A DNA stretch of 64,000 nucleotides from Neocallimastix lanati (nom. inval.). Its lineage: Eukaryota > Neocallimastigomycota > Neocallimastigomycetes > Neocallimastigales > Neocallimastigaceae. A program made the position numbers and the translations under genes. The DNA is taken from positions 468,501-532,500 of the forward strand of contig JACVTC010000015.1 of the NCBI GenBank assembly GCA_016946835.1. The letters run 5' to 3'. Under the pieces are notes generated by a model. It had not been told where the DNA came from. It searched no databases and saw nothing but the letters and a program-made list of their open reading frames with translations. Below, piece by piece: positions 51,840 to 63,300 of the stretch (the first letter of the stretch is position 1; the number at the start of each line of letters is the position of its first letter).

Positions 51840-51867
51840 ATAAAAGTATATATAAATATACTTTTAT
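51840..51867. other. Perfect 12-bp hairpin
   Basis: ATAAAAGTATAT and ATATACTTTTAT flank a 4-nt ATAA loop. It lies 40 bp after the larger hairpin; AT-only palindromes are common here, so significance is modest. Confidence 0.5.
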
Positions 51868-51976
51868 CATTAAATTTTAAATTTTATGATTAAAAGACTG
51901 TTTATTTTAAAAAATTTACCATTAATTATGTTATGTTTAAATTTTTAAAAAAAAATATATATATATACATAGTTTA

Positions 51977-52009
<33 letters not shown>

Positions 52010-52052
52010 ATTTTTTAATATATATTTTATAAATAATATATATGTTTATTTC

Positions 52053-52440
52053 GGGAGAGTTGCATTTCCCCAAATTGCATTTCGCCAGGTTGCATTTCGC
52101 CAAGTGGCGTAGTATTAAAATGTTGCATTTCCCCATGTTGCATTTCCCCAAGTTGCTTTTCGCAAGGTTGCATTTCGACAAGTAGAGTATTGATATAAAT
52201 AAATGAATAAATAAATAAATATTAATTTAAAATATATTTTTTTTAAAATTGTTTTTATGCGATATTAAAAATATTTAATTTTATTTATTTATTTATTTAA
52301 TAATTTTCAATCTGGCGAAATGCAACTTGGCGAATTGCAATTTGGCGAAATGCCACATTTTTTTAATACGCCACATGCTTTCAAAAAAATTGGCGAAATG
52401 CAATCTGACGAAATGCAATTTGGCGAAATGCCCCACACCC
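52053..52440. mobile_element. Foldback/Mutator-like non-autonomous element
   Basis: A 388-bp element with two roughly 135-bp inverted arms (about 52053-52190 and 52305-52440) around an AT-only centre. Each arm is built of 17-18-bp units like TTGCATTTCGCCAAG (left) and CTTGGCGAAATGCAA (right). The ends are GGGAGAG.TGCATTT and, inverted, GGGTGTGGGGCATTT. It is flanked by a perfect 9-bp direct repeat GTTTATTTC (52044-52052 and 52441-52449), the target-duplication length typical of Mutator-like and some foldback elements. No transposase; it must rely on one elsewhere. A repeated-peptide frame across the left arm (KCNLAK-type hexamers) is just the repeat read on the minus strand. Confidence 0.8.
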
Positions 52441-52520
52441 GTTTATTTCATATTGACTTTTTAATCCTAACCTTAAATCCTTAAATTACTAAACCATTCT
52501 TTACTATAAATATTGGAAAC

Positions 52521-52838
52521 TGTTAAAATTTAATTTATTAATATATAAAAATAAAGAAAACAAACACTCGAACGTACAAAACTCAATTAAACAATTGGGT
52601 TTATGAAATAATAATTTTATTAATAAATATTAAAATAATATATCTACATTAAACAATGTAAATTTTTATAAGACTTCAAAAATCAATGAATCAAGAAAAG
52701 AAAATTTTTTTTTTTTTTTTTTTTTTTTCGGTTTAAAATAAAATATTAATAATTACTAAATAAATACATTTTACATTGAAATTTGTACTACATATTATTT
52801 ATTTATTTTTTAATATTAAATGTATTTATTATTTCACA
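52521..52838 (-). repeat. Complete 3' LTR of the copia element
   Basis: 318 bp, TGTTAAAATT...ATTTCACA on the plus strand, so it begins TGTGAAAT on the element strand and ends in CA. Bounded by GAAAC on one side and the polypurine tract on the other. Confidence 0.9.
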
Positions 52839-52858
52839 TTCCCCCTAATTATTAATTT

Positions 52859-53907
52859 TTATTTATATTTGTATAATAAACTATTTCTAAAATTTTGCAT
52901 TTTATATTTATTTAAAAATTTTGTCAGACCATCTGCTTTATTATTCTTTGATTCCATGTATTCAAGTTCTACTTTTCTTTCCCTTATTAATTCTCTGATT
53001 TTATGATATTTAATGTCAATGTGCTTTGATCTTGGGTTTATTGTATTATTTTCAGCGTTATATATTGCTGCTTGATTGTCAATATAAATTTTTATACATT
53101 CTCTTTGATCCTTTATTTCTCCTAAAATGTTTCTATACCATAAAGCTTGTTTCGCACATTCACATAGTCCATAATATTCGGCTTCTGCGGTGGAGGTAGC
53201 TACACACTTTTGAAGCTTTGAGTACCAACTAGTTGGATCTGAACCCATAAAATAGATAAAACCTGTCGTAGACCTTCTCGTCTCTTTATCATTAGCATAA
53301 TCTGAATCGATGTAAGTTTTTAGACATTTTTCTCCATTAAATAAAATACCGTAATATTTTGCTCCTTTTAAATATCTGAATATTTATATTACGTTTTTCC
53401 AATCTTTTACCTTTGGTTCTTTGCAATGTTGAGCTACTCTATTCACAGAAAACATAATATCCGGTCTTATACAGATAGCCAGATATATTAAACTTCCTAC
53501 GGCGGACCTATACGTTGTTGGATCAAATAATTCTTCATCATCTTCTTTATCAGATGAACTTGGTTCGGTAGTTCCTATTTCTTTACAATCTTTTAATCCA
53601 AATTTTTCGAGTATGTCTTCCAAATATCTTTCTTGATGTAAAAGGTAACCATTAGGAATCCTTTCTATTTTTATACCTATAATAAAATTTGCTTTACCAA
53701 TATCAATTACGGAGTATTTTTCTTTAATTAGTCTTACTGTTTTATTAATTTCATCATCTTTACTTGTAATTAATAAATCATCTACGTATACTCCTATAAC
53801 ACACACAAGTTTATTATCTTTTTTCTTAATAAAAATACACGGTTCACTGACTAATTCATAGAATCCCAAATGTTTTAAAGTAGTACTAATATTATTATTC
53901 CATTTAA
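52859..53907 (-). pseudogene. Copia pol remnant: end of reverse transcriptase plus RNase H
   Basis: One continuous minus-strand frame. The RT part has GVYVDDLLITS (the YVDD catalytic box), SEPCIFIKKKDNK and TYRSAVGSLIYLAICIRPDI. The RNase H part has YIDSDYANDKETRR, STTGFIYFMGSDPTSW, VATSTAEAEYYGLCECA and KHIDIKYHKIRELI. The order and wording are those of Ty1/copia elements. A single in-frame TAA at 53384-53386, between RT and RNase H, interrupts it. The 5' part of RT and everything upstream are absent, so it cannot be functional. Confidence 0.93.
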
Positions 53908-53942
53908 TATTTTTTAATATTAAATGTATTTATTATTTCACA
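53908..53942 (-). repeat. Truncated 5' LTR of the copia element
   Basis: Identical to 52804-52838. Only the first 35 bp of the LTR remain; the next base belongs to the RT coding region. GAAAC target duplication follows at 53943-53947. Confidence 0.88.
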
Positions 53943-53947
53943 GAAAC

Positions 53948-54466
53948 TATGAAACTATTTTATAAAAATATGAATAAATTTAAAAAATATTAATTCAATT
54001 AAGTAAAAAAAAATTAAAAAAAATATTATTATTATTATTATTATTATTATTATGATTATTTTAAAATAGAATTCTCTTGATTATTATTTTATCTTTTTTT
54101 ATTATAAAGTTGAAAATTCCAATATAAATATGTTGATGAATATAATTTTTTCTTTATAAAAATAATTATTTTGTTTTGATTATTTAGAATATATAATACA
54201 AATATTTATTAATAATCTATACTATTAATATTATAAATATAAAAATAATTATTTAAAAAATTTTAAAATTATAAGGGTTAGATTATACAAATTAGTAGTA
54301 CAAAATAAATTTTAAATTTTTAAAAAAAATTTAAATTTTAAAATTTAGTATAAATTAATCTGTATGATAAATTCGATTTAAATATATTTAAAATATATTG
54401 TTTTATATTGTTTTATATTGGGTAATATAATTAGCCAATCTCGTTTAAGTTAATTTTTTTTTTAAA

Positions 54467-54498
<32 letters not shown>

Positions 54499-54627
54499 TT
54501 GCTCAAAATATTAATATTTTTATTTTTTTACAGAAAAAAAATAAAATAAAATTTATTATTGAAGAAATAAAATTTGTTATTTTTGTTTGAATTCTATCAT
54601 TTTATTTTATAATATAAGAAAGAAAAG
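53948..54627. other. Intergenic region upstream of the G-patch gene
   Basis: A/T-rich with an ATT repeat (54025-54053), TTTTATATTG direct repeats near 54400-54420 and a T-tract ending in AAAATTTGC. Probable promoter of the G-patch gene; no clear element. Confidence 0.5.
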
Positions 54628-55837
54628 ATGCCAGGAATAAATAGTAAATTTGCTGAATCTCAATTGAAAAAGTATGGATGGTCAAAGTAAGTATTAATAT
54701 CATTTTGAAAGAACAAAAAATATATATGTATATTTCTTTTAAATTTGAAAAATTATATTAATAAAAAAAATAATATAAATTTAATTCATTTAAATAATAT
54801 AAATTTAATTCATTTAAATAATATAAATTTAATTCCTTATAGAGGTGAAGGTTTAGGTAAACATAAGCAAGGTATTAAAAAAGCAATTTCAGTTGGTATA
54901 AAAAATGATACTAATGGTCTCGGTAAAGATACAAACTCTTGGGGTTTTGCTTGGTGGGATCATGTTTATAATAAAAGTGCTGCTAATATGAATATTGAAA
55001 AGACTGAAGATGGGGTATGTATTTTAAAAATTAAATTAAAAAAAAATAAAAAAACTAAATAAATTTATAATATTTAGTTTATTTAGTTTAAAATAAAATA
55101 ATATTTTTATTTTATAATTAACGTTATATTTAATAAAAAATATAAATATAATATATTACAGGAAGTAAAAATTACTAAATCAGAAAGTAACAAAGATAAG
55201 CAAAAGAAAGTTTTATATGGTTCATTTGTAAAGAAGGATGAAATGTAATTATTATTATATATTTATATATATAAATATTGTATAATGATTTATTTCTATT
55301 TATGAAAAAAAAAAAAAGGAGATAAATAGGAATTTAATAACTAAATTTTTATTATTTTTTTATATATATTTATTTTTTAATAAAATAAATAATTTTCAAA
55401 TAAATTAATATAATTATGTTTATCAAAAAAATTGTAATAGTACTGATAATGATAAAAAGGATTATAGTATAAAAATTTCAGATGAAGAATTATTTAGAGC
55501 ATGTGAAGGTCGTACAGCAAGAAAAGGTGCTATTTACGATCAATCAGGAAAATATCAAAGAGTTGATCCACAAAAATTATTAGCTGTAGAATTAAAGGAA
55601 AAAGAAGAAGCTGAAATTATAGATAAAAAGGATAAAAAGGATAAAAAGGATAAAAAAGAAAAGAAGCATAAAAAAGATAAAAAGGAAAAAAAGGAGAAAA
55701 AAGAAAAGGGTGAAGGAAAGGAAGAGAAGAAAGAAAAGAAACATAAGAAGGATAAAAAGGAAAAGAAGGATAAGAAAAGAAAGTCAGATGATAGTGATTC
55801 TGATTCTTCAAAAAAATCTAAGAAACATAAGCATTAA
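54628..55837 (+). CDS. GPATCH4: G-patch domain protein, GPATCH4-like
   Basis: Four exons: 54628-54686, 54843-55014, 55162-55244, 55441-55837 (236 residues). The G-patch is at the N-terminus: FAESQLKKYGWSKGEGLGKH then KQGIKKAISVGIKND, followed by WWDHVYNKSAANM; a second conserved block is SDEELFRACEGRTARKGA. These four landmarks in this order match GPATCH4. The last 70 residues are KKDK/KKEKK repeats with a Ser/Asp patch, a nuclear/nucleolar-type basic tail. G-patch proteins of this group activate DEAH-box helicases; GPATCH4 is nucleolar and linked to ribosome and snRNA modification. That role is by family, not from the sequence. The intron-1 region contains a short repeated AATATAAATTTAATTCATTT. 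Confidence 0.93.
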
Positions 55838-56852
55838 TTTTTTTTTTAACAAATATCTTTAAATCAATCATAATTACTATTGAGAAATGGGAAAAATAAT
55901 TAGGAAATGCATTCAAAATTAATATACAAAATATTATATTCTATTATATTAATATTTAAAATTTTTATAGAATTATCATAAATTAAATTATTTTGTTTTA
56001 TTTTTTATCTTTAAAATTTCGTTTTTTTTTTTTTTTTTTTTTTATTTATATAATTTATAAATTATAGAAATATAGAAAATAGTTTTATTACTTTTTTAAT
56101 AATTATTTTAAAATTATACAACAATATTATATATGCGATATAGCAACTTAAATTATTTAAAATACCAAGCATATAAACATATAATATAATTAAATTAAAA
56201 TATATAAAAAGTATATTTCATAACTTAATTTTAAAAATTTTATTTTTTGTTTTAAATTTAATTCAGAACTAATAAAATAAAGGCATCAACAAAAAAAAAG
56301 AAAAATAAATAGATAAATAAATAAATATTAAATATTAAAATAAATGAAATAAAATGTTATTTTACAATTGAATATTTAAATCGTTTTTTAAAGAAAAAAA
56401 AATTAAAAAAAAAGTTTGTTATAAAAAAATTATAAAGTTTTCCTTTTTATTTTGATTATTTTTTTTTATTTTCTGAATAAAAACTATTTACTATTTATTT
56501 ATTTATAGATTTATAGCCAATCATATTATAAATATATTTTTTATAATAATAATAGAATTATTATTATTAATATTAATATTAGTAGAGGTATATTAAAGTT
56601 AAAAAAAAAAAAAAATTTATTGTTTAATTTAATTATTGGTGGAAAGTTCATAATTTATTTATTATAATAAAATAGTTTTAAAAAAAAAAAAACAAATAAT
56701 ATAAATTAAAGATTATAATATATTATAATTTAATATTTTATTAATATGATATATTGTATTATTAATGAATTATTAGATTATTAATAAAATAATAAAACTA
56801 AAAAATTTTAAAAAATATATTATATATTAATAATAATATTTGTATAATAAAG

Positions 56853-56885
<33 letters not shown>

Positions 56886-57122
56886 AATTTATTCAACATT
56901 CTTTACAATTAAATTTTAACATTTTTTAAATAATTAATTTATAATATATTAACAAATATTATTTTTATTTGTTATTATATTTAATAATAGTCGAGAATTT
57001 ACATTATAGATATTCTTCTATAAATAATATATATATAATTTCACTTATTTTTTTTTTCTTATTAAAAAAAAGAAAACTTAGAAAAATAGTGAAATTTTCA
57101 TATAAAAAAGAATTTATTTAAT
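55838..57122. other. Intergenic low-complexity DNA
   Basis: A/T-only sequence with T and A tracts (56020-56042; 56850-56884) and TA runs. Immediately upstream of the listerin start (57050-57120) is T-rich then A-rich DNA. No gene. Confidence 0.5.
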
Positions 57123-58206
57123 ATGGGTAAGAAGGATAGAGTTAAGGGAAACTTTAAGTCTTCAAGCGCTAGGTATATAGCTAATTAAACGATATTAATA
57201 ATTATTTAAATAATATATCTTGCTATTATTTCTTATATATTAATAAAATAATTATATACATCAATATAATATCCAATTTTATTATTTATTTTTATTATTA
57301 TTATTATATATTTAATTAATAAATGTAAATGTAATAATTAATTCAATGGTACCATATAACAAAACAATTATTTAAAATAAAATTTATTTAAATATATAAA
57401 ATTGTTTAAACATTTAATTAAAATGTTTTGTCAATGCTTTCTTTTTAAATTTGCAGTCGCGCTGCAGAACTTTTAGCAAATTCGAATTTTTCACCTTTAG
57501 CTGCAAACTTTTCAAATTTCTCATCATTTTCATTTGGAAATTCATTTGTTGATGAATTTGAGGGAGTTAATGAAGATTTAAAAGTAATTAAAAATATATA
57601 ATTATATATTTAAATTATTATTGATATCACATTTCATTTTTGTAGAAAACCCATATTCAAATTTATAATTTCATAAGTATAAAGGAAATTTAAAATTTTT
57701 AATTTTATATTAATAATATTTTTTTTTTTTAAAAAAAAAAAAAAAAAATTGAATAATTTTATATATCATTATCAAAAAGGTTATGTTAAAAAAATTGAAT
57801 AAAAGAGATTCAACAACAAAAATTAGAGCTTTAGAAGAAATTTGCAATTATTTATCGACACAAGCTGATGAATCCGAAATTAAAAAATTGTTACCAGGAT
57901 GGGTACAAATTTTAATCGATATATATATATTTTGTTACTTTAATAATACATTAATTTTTATATAAAAAAAAATTAAAACCTTGATTTTAAATTAATTATT
58001 ATTATTATGTTATTATTATTTTTTTTTGTATAATATCATAAATAATTAAAAATTAGCCAAAATTATATGCAAAAATAAGTATTGATGTTGAAAGGTAGAT
58101 AATAAAAAATATGTGATATTTAATATCTTACGATATATATATATATATATATTTATATTTAATAACAATTAACACCTTTGAAATAATAATAATGTTTTAT
58201 TTTTAT

Positions 58207-58243
<37 letters not shown>

Positions 58244-59214
58244 AGACGTGTAAGAATTTTAATTGGAAATGCACATTTAATTATTGTTAAAACACTTAAA
58301 AAGAAAATTGCTCCACATTTAAAGAACTTAATTGGCCCTTGGATTTGTAGTACATTTGATCCTTGTACTGATGTTTCTAATGTTGCTAAGGAAGCATATA
58401 ATGTAATTTTTCAAAATTTTTTTATATTTTAAGGAATTAATTTTTTAAAAGTTATAATTTTATTATTATAATTTTTATTTATAATTTAAAATATTTACAA
58501 TTGTTAATACACAACATTAATAAATTTAAATTTATAAATATATATAAATATATGTATTATTTTATATAAATTCAATAAATTGTTTTTGATAAATAAAATT
58601 AAATAATTTGTTGATAATATCACCACTACCATAATTACTAATAATAATCACCAATATATGTACATGTAAAATTAATAATAAAAAATTAAATATATAATAT
58701 AGATTGCATTTCCTTCTAAACCATTAGAAGCATTGATATTTTGTCAGGAAGATATTTTAAATTATGTTTCTGAAAACTTGTTTGAAAAAACTCCAGAACA
58801 ATTAAGTGATCCACGTTTTTATTCAAAGGAAGAAATTTTGATGAAATATTCAAGATTTATAGTTACTTCAGTTCAAACTTTAATTTATTTAATAGAAAAG
58901 TTACCAAAGATATCCATTCAAAAATGTCAAGATCAATATGATACTATCTTTAGTAATAAACAATTATGGAATTTTGCTGTCTCTGATGATGCTCCAATTA
59001 GAAAATCAATTTACAATTTAATTAAATCATTATGTTTAAATAATAAAGGTATGTTAGCATAAAATAAAATAATAATACTAAAAAAAAAAAAAAAATTCTA
59101 CTCTATAATAGTTATGTAATTAGATATAATTACTTTATTCTCATTAATCATTAATCTATTATTATAATTATATATATATATATTTTTCTTGACATTATCA
59201 ACATTATCAATTAT

Positions 59215-59267
<53 letters not shown>

Positions 59268-60036
59268 TATAATACAATGTAATATAAGTACAATAAGTCC
59301 TATATTCCCAGGAAAGGTCTTTAGTGAAAAGGAAACTTCTATATATGGTGATGCTTGGGAAACCTTAGTTTTATTAACGAAGGGTATAAATATTAATTAT
59401 ATCTATATCTATATTTAATATTTAATATACTCTATCTATAAATCTTTTAATTAAATATAAAAGTATTTTCAATATTAATACTAATATTTATATTCCTAAT
59501 AATAATTTATCTATTATTACTTGAAAATTTTTTTTAAAGAATCTCCTGATTCATGGATTTTAGCATCGCATAAAAAACCATTAATAAATAAATTTTTCAA
59601 TTATTTAAAAACTGGTGCTTGTCTATCAATTGAGGTTGTTTATCCTTGTTTAATTACTTTATTAGCTAATTTCCCATCAGAGGTAAAAAAAAAAAAAAAA
59701 ATAATAATAATGATTAAATATATTTAGTATTTATCGTATTAATTTTATAATTTATATAAATAATAATAATAATAATAATAATAATAATTAAAAATTGTTG
59801 TAACGAAAATATAATCAATAATATTAATAATTAAAACATTTAAGATTATTCAAAAAGAAAACTTCTATCATGATTTCTTTGAAAATTTCTGGAAAGGATA
59901 TTCAAACCAAAGAATGAGAATGGATAATTCAAAAATATTCATGAAATCATATTTAGAATGCATATTTTACGTTTTAACTCAAGAGTAAATTTATTTATAT
60001 ATATAATATTATATTAAATTTTATAATATTTACATA

Positions 60037-60068
<32 letters not shown>

Positions 60069-60226
60069 ATAAAAGTATATCAATAATATTAAAAAATTCC
60101 TTATATCTCAAACAAATATTATATATATAAATAATATAATATAGCGTTGATGAAAAATTAAAAGAGGAATTAATTGAACGTGAATTTATGGATGTTATAA
60201 AATCTACTATTGAACCATTTGCTGTA

Positions 60227-60257
<31 letters not shown>

Positions 60258-60301
60258 ATTTTATAATGAGTTATTTAAATAAAATTTAATTATTGATTAA
60301 C

Positions 60302-60353
<52 letters not shown>

Positions 60354-63300
60354 GTTTATATAGAATAATGATGTAAAGAATATTTTTAGATCAAATGATT
60401 TAATTGATTTAATATCTAATTTTATAAGTAATTTAAATGTTTCTTCAAAAATTGATAGTAAGTATATACGTAAAAATGAAAAAAAAAAAAAAAAAGAAGG
60501 AAAGATAAATTGTATAAATTTTAAATAATATTAATTATTTAAAATTAATGTTTTATTATTATATTATAATATATATTTTATTTTAATGTATATTTTATTT
60601 TATTATATATTTTATTTTATTATATATTTTATTTTATTATATATTTTATTTTATTATATATTCAATTCTATTTTATTATTTCATAATTATTTAAAATTAC
60701 ATTATTTCATTTTTTATTTATATAAGAATTATTATTCAATTTCTTTAATGAGAATTATAAAAAATTATTAATTGAAAAGTTAATTAATATTGATGAAAGT
60801 TCTGTTTCAAAAGTTAATTTCATTTCAACATGTCAGATATCTTCAACTTTACTAATTGAAACATATAAAAAATGTTGTGTTAATAAATCAAAGGAAGAGC
60901 AAACAGTAAGATAAACAATATAATATATTATATATACATTTATAATAGATTTCCAATTTTTTTAATGTGTAACATTAATTAATAATTTAATTTAATTTAT
61001 TTTTTATTTTTTATTTTTTTATTTTTTATTTTTTTTATTTTATTTTAATTTTATATAATTACTTATTAAATAGTATTCAGAAGAAATTTTATCCTTTTTA
61101 TTAAAAAATATGATTTGTAATTTAAAGATTAATGGTATATATAAAATAAATTTATAAATTAAATATTAAATAATAATTTTAATATATAATTATAAAATAA
61201 TTAATATTTAAGTTCATACATATATATATAATTAGAAAATAAAAAACATTAATTTCTTTGTTATATTTATGTATTATTTATTCAATCATTAATTATTAAA
61301 AAAAAAAAAAAAAAAAAAAAAAATAGAGTTATTGTCTGGTTATTCTGTATTTATATCAAATACTGTGTTAGTGCTACCACAATTAATTGAATCAGAATCT
61401 ATTATGAAATATTTAAATAAAATATTTAATGATGAATTATTACAGATTATTGGTAGCTCAGAACCACTTTTAAATAATTTCTATTGTTTAATTTCTGAAT
61501 ACTTTAGAGTTTTAGCAAAAAATAATGAAACTGAAAAATTAGATAATACATGGAAGAATATTATTACCACCATTTTAACACAAGAAAGAAATTCTTATTT
61601 ATCAATTTTAAGTAGCTTATTTGAACATGTAATTTTTATTTATTTATTTATTTATTAATTTTTAATTTTATTTGCCTATGTTATTATTTAATAAAAATTA
61701 TATAAACAAAATAAGGAATTGAATTCCGTATTAATATAATAATAAATTGATATATTTTTATTTTATTAATATTAATATTATTATATTATTATTATTATTA
61801 TTTTAAAGATTAAAATGAAAGATATAAAGAAAGATTTTTCATTACCAGAATTAGATAATATCATTGTTGATATTATTAATGATAATGAATTTAATAATAG
61901 TAAAATAGCTTCAAAATTACTTACTATATGCTTATCATGCTATAATACTGGTATTTTAAATTATTTTAAATATAAATAATATTGAAATAAAGATATGATA
62001 AAATTAAATGAATTAATAGCAATAATATAATAACATAATAATAATAATAATTAATACTAATATTTAATAATTAATAATAATAATAATAATAATATATATA
62101 TATGTATATATTTAACTTTTTAAACTGTAGATCTTCAATTTATATCTGAATCAACAACCAACATTTGTATAAAGAAGATTGTTGATGAATTTAACTATTT
62201 CAGTTCAATTAATCATTATACATCTATTGATGGTAAATTTAGTGTGTCATCTTTACTTACTGTTATTGAACTTTTAAATATTCTTTCAGATATTTCCTTA
62301 TTAAAAGGTTCCTTAATACATCACTTACCAAGCCATTACAATTTTGATATTATTTCTAAAATTTTAAGCTTTTTCATTTTTTCAGTTAATTTTTCAGAAT
62401 ATATTGAAATTGAAGAGAATGAGGAATATTCTCGTGATAGTGTTAATGAAACTATTAATGTTTTCACTCAATTATCAAAATCAATTTGGGATAATTTAAA
62501 GTTAGAAATAAGAAAAGGTTCTATTGAAGCGAATGAAGTTAAAGAATTAATTGGTTATTTAGTATCTGAAAGAAATAATATATTTAAGGATATTAATCAT
62601 CATGGAAGGTAAAATAATAATATATTTATATATAATTATATGATATTATATATACAAAAAAAAAAAAAAAAAAAAAAAAAAAATAAAAAATAAAAAATAA
62701 AAAATAAAAGATAAAAAATAAAAATTAGAAATAAGAACTATGTTATTATAATAATATATGATAAGTTATTAAATATATTTATTAATATTATATAAATTAA
62801 ATTAAATAATTATTTACATTATATTATTTTAATTTATTAATTGATTTTATAAAGTCCTGCTGAATTTTCAAATCAAATTAAAGAAATTATTCTTTTAACA
62901 AAAGATGAAGCAGAAAGAGATAATATTATTAATAAGGCTATTATGAATAATCAAGAGTATTGGAAGAATTTAAGTAAATCTTATCTTGTAAATAATATCA
63001 TGCTTTCGATGGTTAAAGAACAATCTAAATTAGTAACATTTGTAAAAACAAAAGTTCAAAATAATGAAAATATATTATATGATATTTACGGTTTATCATT
63101 CTATGCTAGATTAGCTATTTTCACATTAAATTTAATTAAGGAACTTAGTGTTGATGTCTTTTTCAAAAAGAATGAATTTAATGTTAGAAACAGATTATGG
63201 GTTATTAATGAATTAATTTTAGTTCAAAATATTTTAAATGATTCTAATTTATTAAAGAAGACAACTAATTCTATAATATCATCCGAAAGTTTACAGGCTG

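Larger units (their letters stand above)
50833..52052. other. Intergenic region with palindromes
   Basis: A/T-rich sequence upstream of the TFIIIC gene. It holds AAAAT repeats (51140-51190), a T-tract (51270-51300), and two sizeable hairpins at 51740-51798 and 51840-51867 next to the foldback element. No gene. Confidence 0.5.
52521..53942 (-). mobile_element. Ty1/copia LTR retrotransposon, internally deleted
   Basis: A 1,422-bp element in minus orientation flanked by the 5-bp target duplication GAAAC (52516-52520 and 53943-53947). The 3' LTR is complete (52521-52838); the 5' LTR is cut to its first 35 bp or so (53908-53942), fused straight into the pol frame. The 5' LTR remainder, primer-binding site, gag, protease, integrase and early RT are missing. 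A polypurine tract (minus strand AATTAGGGGGAA, 52839-52850) abuts the 3' LTR. The matching LTR pieces are identical and the target duplication is perfect, pointing to a recent insertion. Confidence 0.93.

Noticed and set aside
51945-52181. Minus-strand frame with KCNLAK-like hexapeptide repeats.
   Set aside because: Period and sequence match the 17-18-bp units of the foldback element arm; the inverted arm shows it is a DNA repeat, not a repeat protein.
55617-55811. Minus-strand Pro/Phe/Tyr frame.
   Set aside because: Antisense of the KKDK/KKEK tail of the G-patch protein.
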